Positions 61,199 through 64,000 of a stretch of 64,000 nucleotides of DNA are shown here, one piece after another. Numbering within the stretch: position 1 is the stretch's first letter; each line of letters opens with the position of its first letter. Position numbers and translations under genes: made by a program. Source of the stretch: Strongylocentrotus droebachiensis (Eukaryota; Echinodermata; Echinoidea; Camarodonta; Strongylocentrotidae); NCBI GenBank assembly GCA_035222895.1, contig JAVYIG010006795.1, forward strand, positions 1-64,000, given 5' to 3'. Under the pieces are notes generated by a model that had not been told where the DNA came from, did no database searches, and saw nothing but the letters and a program-made list of their open reading frames with translations.

Positions 61199-61740
61199 AT
61201 GAATTTAATTCAATGCATTTGTTTAAAAAAAAATCTTTCTGAAAGATCTATGATTATATTATACAATTCTCTAATTTTATCACATGTGATATATTGTAAT
61301 ATTGTATGGGGTAATTGTAGTTTAACAAGAATTAATTCCTTATATTTGCTTCAAAAGAGAGCGATTCGCATGATCACTAACTCACATTATATATCACACA
61401 CGGAACCTTTATTTCAGCGTTTAAAAACATTAAAAATACAAGATATTCACATTTTCAGACATGCATTTTTATGTATAAATATTCTCATAATCAACTACCA
61501 TCCCTATTTCACAATATTTACAGTTTAAACTCAAACATTCACACATACCCCACCCGTTGTTCAACAAATTATCACTTAGAAAATCCTAAAATGCTTTTAG
61601 CACAAAAAACAGTAAGACATCATGGACCAGAAGTTTGGAACTCCTTATCAAATTCAATGAGGCATTGTTCATCTCTCTATTGTTTTAAAGCATCTCTCAA
61701 AAAAACTCTTATATCGAAGTATCTACATAACTGATTTCAA
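61199..61740 (+). mobile_element. 5'-truncated LINE, C-terminal end of ORF2
   Basis: Two overlapping frames carry a typical LINE polyprotein C-terminus: SHVIYCNIVWGNCSLTRINS, LQKRAIRMITNSHY, then in another frame TYPTRCSTNYHL, VRHHGPEVWNSLSNSM and FKASLKKTLIS before TGA. A frameshift lies near 61510. No RT core is left. Confidence 0.8.
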
Positions 61741-61929
61741 CATGCAGTAGGCAATCGTCAAATTTTGGTCACATTGCAACTCAGTTTTGCAAACTTTGTT
61801 TTCTATTTCGTATTCTTAGTTTCCTTTATTGTAAAGGCTATATTTGTTTCCACTCCACTATACCACACAGAGCTACGTGCACTTCCACTATTCGTTACAA
61901 ACACATACAAACAAGCACGCTCGCGTGCA

Positions 61930-62010
61930 CATGCACACACACATACGCTCACACACACATACACACACACGCGCACACACACACGCACACAACACATAAA
62001 ACACACACGG
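61930..62010. repeat. CA microsatellite
   Basis: ACACAC runs with CACGCGC and CATACG interruptions, next to the LINE remnant. Confidence 0.9.
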
Positions 62011-62139
62011 TGACAATTGTTTCATAATTACCCCTTTTGTGATTGAGCATTGATTTTTATCAAGATCGCTGAATGTTTAAGTGGCATAACCCTAAAAATC
62101 TTTCCCTTTTGTACACATTCACTACCACCATCGTGTCAT

Positions 62140-62217
62140 CATCATCATCATTGTTACATCTTAATCTTCATCATCATCATCATCATCATTATCATCATCA
62201 TCATCATCATCATCATG
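62140..62217. repeat. CAT/ATC trinucleotide microsatellite
   Basis: TCATCATCATCATCATCATT-type repeats. Confidence 0.95.
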
Positions 62218-62739
62218 AAGCACAACATCCGCCAATACGCACCAAGAGAACAGCGGCCACTCAACTTTTCATACGATAAGAAGAATTCCCAACAAAAAGT
62301 AACAGTTTGGGTGGGCCTTGTCGTAAATGGAATGCTCATTTTTGTGCGTGTGCCTGTGCGTGTGTGCGTGTGTGTGAGTGCGTGCGCGTGCGTGTGTTTG
62401 TGTGTTTTTGTCTGTCTGGCTAATTGGATAATTGAAAAAAAATGGCCGTCTTTGTTCAAAACATTATTTTATTCCTCACCTAGCAACTAGGCGCAAGTGA
62501 GATCTGGCAGTCTTGTAAAGATTGTCTGATATTCAGTGATGCATGCAGAGATTCAAATTAAAATGGTACCTAAATGTACTGGGAGGATAACTCTATCAAG
62601 ACATATCATGAAACTCATGATTAAATATACATACTTCAAACAATACAAATTTTAAAAAGTGGGACATTTTTTCTGACTCACTCTGTATGTGTCCTCTGGT
62701 ATCCGCACCTCCTGTATTTAAAACTGCGTTGTACATTTC

Positions 62740-63197
62740 AAGATGCCGCCATGAGGGACCCGCACGGGCAATATTCATTTTAAATGGCCCCCGGACGGCA
62801 GACGCCTGTTGTTGTGCATATCACCCGGGGCTCACGAGGGGCCCGTGTGGGCGCCGTAGGGTAGACGAACGGAACCCTTGAGCACCGCAAGGCGTCCGTA
62901 AAGATTTTTCATGAGAATTGACCCCCAAAATCGTGAGGGGCCCGTTCGGGCACCGCCCGGAGCCCGCAGGGGACCCGTAAGGTGCCCTACGGGCCCTTTA
63001 CGGTCTTTCTACGGCCTAACGGTCAGATAAAAACGCCGGGGGAATTGGGAGCAGCCTACTCAGCACCACGGCACCCGTACGGCTTAAAACACTGTCCCGG
63101 CGCCCGTAGGAACTTTACGGCAATCGGCCGGACACCGGCCGAAAATTCCCAAAATGTCTGTTTTTACTCGCCGTACGGGGCCCGCGAAATTTTTATT
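62740..63197. repeat. GC-rich GGGCCCGTA motif array
   Basis: Strikingly GC-rich in an AT-rich region, made of GGGGCCCGT, CCCGTAAGG, CGGGCCC and CCGTACGG words, several self-palindromic. No domain in any frame. Probably a foldback-like array of the same style as 38990-39250. Confidence 0.75.
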
Positions 63198-63557
63198 CCC
63201 AAACAGGTTTGCAATTTCTTATAATTCCGTTCTTTTGATTGGCTGATATGTTGTACGTCATTAGCAGCTTGGAAAGAGGTCACAAACAATTAGACTTTGA
63301 TTATTTATTGCTTTGCCTCACTATTTATAAAGGCAAAAAACTGAATAAACTGAGATTTGAACCCTCAAGTCAACTTCTAAGTACCATTAGTAACACGCTG
63401 TCCTTACCGATTGAGCCAACGATATGTTGATGAAAAGGGATTCTGAATGCTTTCTATAACCTTATCACTCACCCTAACGGTTACGTCATTGCTAATGACG
63501 TAACATATTAGCCAATCAGATGACCGGATATATTAGCATTGGCAAACCTGTTTGGGA
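63198..63557. mobile_element. 360-bp TIR element carrying a tRNA-like segment
   Basis: Arms with TTCCCAAACAGGTTTGC at the left and its complement GCAAACCTGTTTGGGAA at the right; complementarity continues inward (TGATTGGCTGATATG / ATATTAGCCAATCA; ACGTCATTAGCA / TGCTAATGACGT). Between them, on the minus strand (about 63345-63425), TTGGCTCAATCGGTAAGG and AGGGTTCAAATCTCAG resemble tRNA A and B boxes at proper spacing. Confidence 0.8.
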
Positions 63558-63591
63558 AAGAAAAAAATCGCGCCCCGGAGTGTATATGTGA

Positions 63592-63877
63592 AAGCCCCAT
63601 AAGCAACCGTACGCAACCGTAAGCAACCCTACGCCAGGCCTACGCAAGCGTACATAACCCTACGCCATGCCTACGCAAGCGTACGCAACCCTACGCCAAT
63701 TGCATACGCCGTAGGTGCGCGGTGCCTACGCACAGGGTACGTAACTCTACGCCATCGTACGCAAGCCTACGCATAACCTACGCAGGGACTAAGCCAAAGC
63801 ATCAATTTTTTCACGAGTACGCAGCCTAACTACGCAACGCTACGCAACTCTACGCAGATCCAGTGTGAAAGGGGCTT
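63592..63877. repeat. TACGCAA motif array with short inverted ends
   Basis: Variants of CCTACGCAAGCGTACGCAAC repeat throughout; AAGCCCC at the left and GGGGCTT at the right are inverted. The right border GTGTGAAAGGGGCTT resembles the CCTTTTCACACACA end of the transposon at 17809. No coding content. Confidence 0.8.
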
Positions 63878-64000
63878 AAGGAAAAAAAAATCTTTCAATA
63901 ATTGCGGTCCTTTTTTAATACTATAGAGCCCTCTCTTGTTGAGTTTCATAATGGAAAACGACCGTAAAGACTTTCAAGAAATCAACCTAAAGCCTCGGTC

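Noticed and set aside
62982-63224. 80-codon ORF in the GC-rich block
   Set aside because: It follows the GGGCCCGTA motif array and continues into a TIR element; no domain.

Overview
This is eukaryotic genomic DNA, most likely from a marine invertebrate deuterostome; an echinoderm such as a sea urchin is my best guess. That is an inference from animal-type split genes with GT-AG introns, vertebrate-like exon sizes in the SLC22 and P450 genes, tRNA-headed SINEs, CR1/L2- and RTE-like LINEs, and many poly-G/C and CT/GA tracts. I see no bacterial operons, tRNA or rRNA genes, or CRISPR arrays.

Five split genes can be rebuilt by hand, all on the minus strand. From right to left: (1) a tetraspanin, 57798 to about 48857; (2) a type II single-pass membrane protein whose ectodomain is a bacterial-type amino-acid solute-binding domain (SBP_bac_3 / PBP type 2), 45528-38115; (3) a complete 11-exon SLC22 organic cation/anion transporter, 35532-21220; (4) a small protein with a ZAD-like zinc finger, 10920-9060; (5) the N-terminal exons of a CYP3-clan cytochrome P450, 7662-959, the rest lying beyond the left edge or lost. 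The exon phases quoted for each gene join without frameshift.

The space between and inside the genes is packed with mobile and repetitive DNA. 2083-6175 is a 4.1 kb foldback element with 1.2-1.4 kb inverted arms inside a P450 intron. 14693-19080 is a three-level nest: an RTE-like LINE interrupted by a second LINE, itself interrupted by a 468 bp DNA transposon with a TAA target duplication. 22455-25606 is a CR1/L2-like LINE in SLC22 intron 9. 28062-29150 is a 1 kb GA/CT tract abutting an SLC22 splice acceptor. 49800-51340 is a 53-bp minisatellite with a 619-bp higher-order duplication. 55490-57032 and several similar patches (716-945, 38990-39250, 41540-42300, 62740-63215, 63592-63877) are arrays of one short motif, often in both orientations, so they can fold on themselves. 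MITE-like inverted repeats are scattered throughout.

The most interesting coding locus is the membrane-anchored solute-binding protein. It has no ion-channel insertion, so it is not an ionotropic glutamate receptor, and it lies head-to-tail 2.6 kb upstream of a solute carrier. A capture-receptor plus transporter relationship is only a hypothesis.
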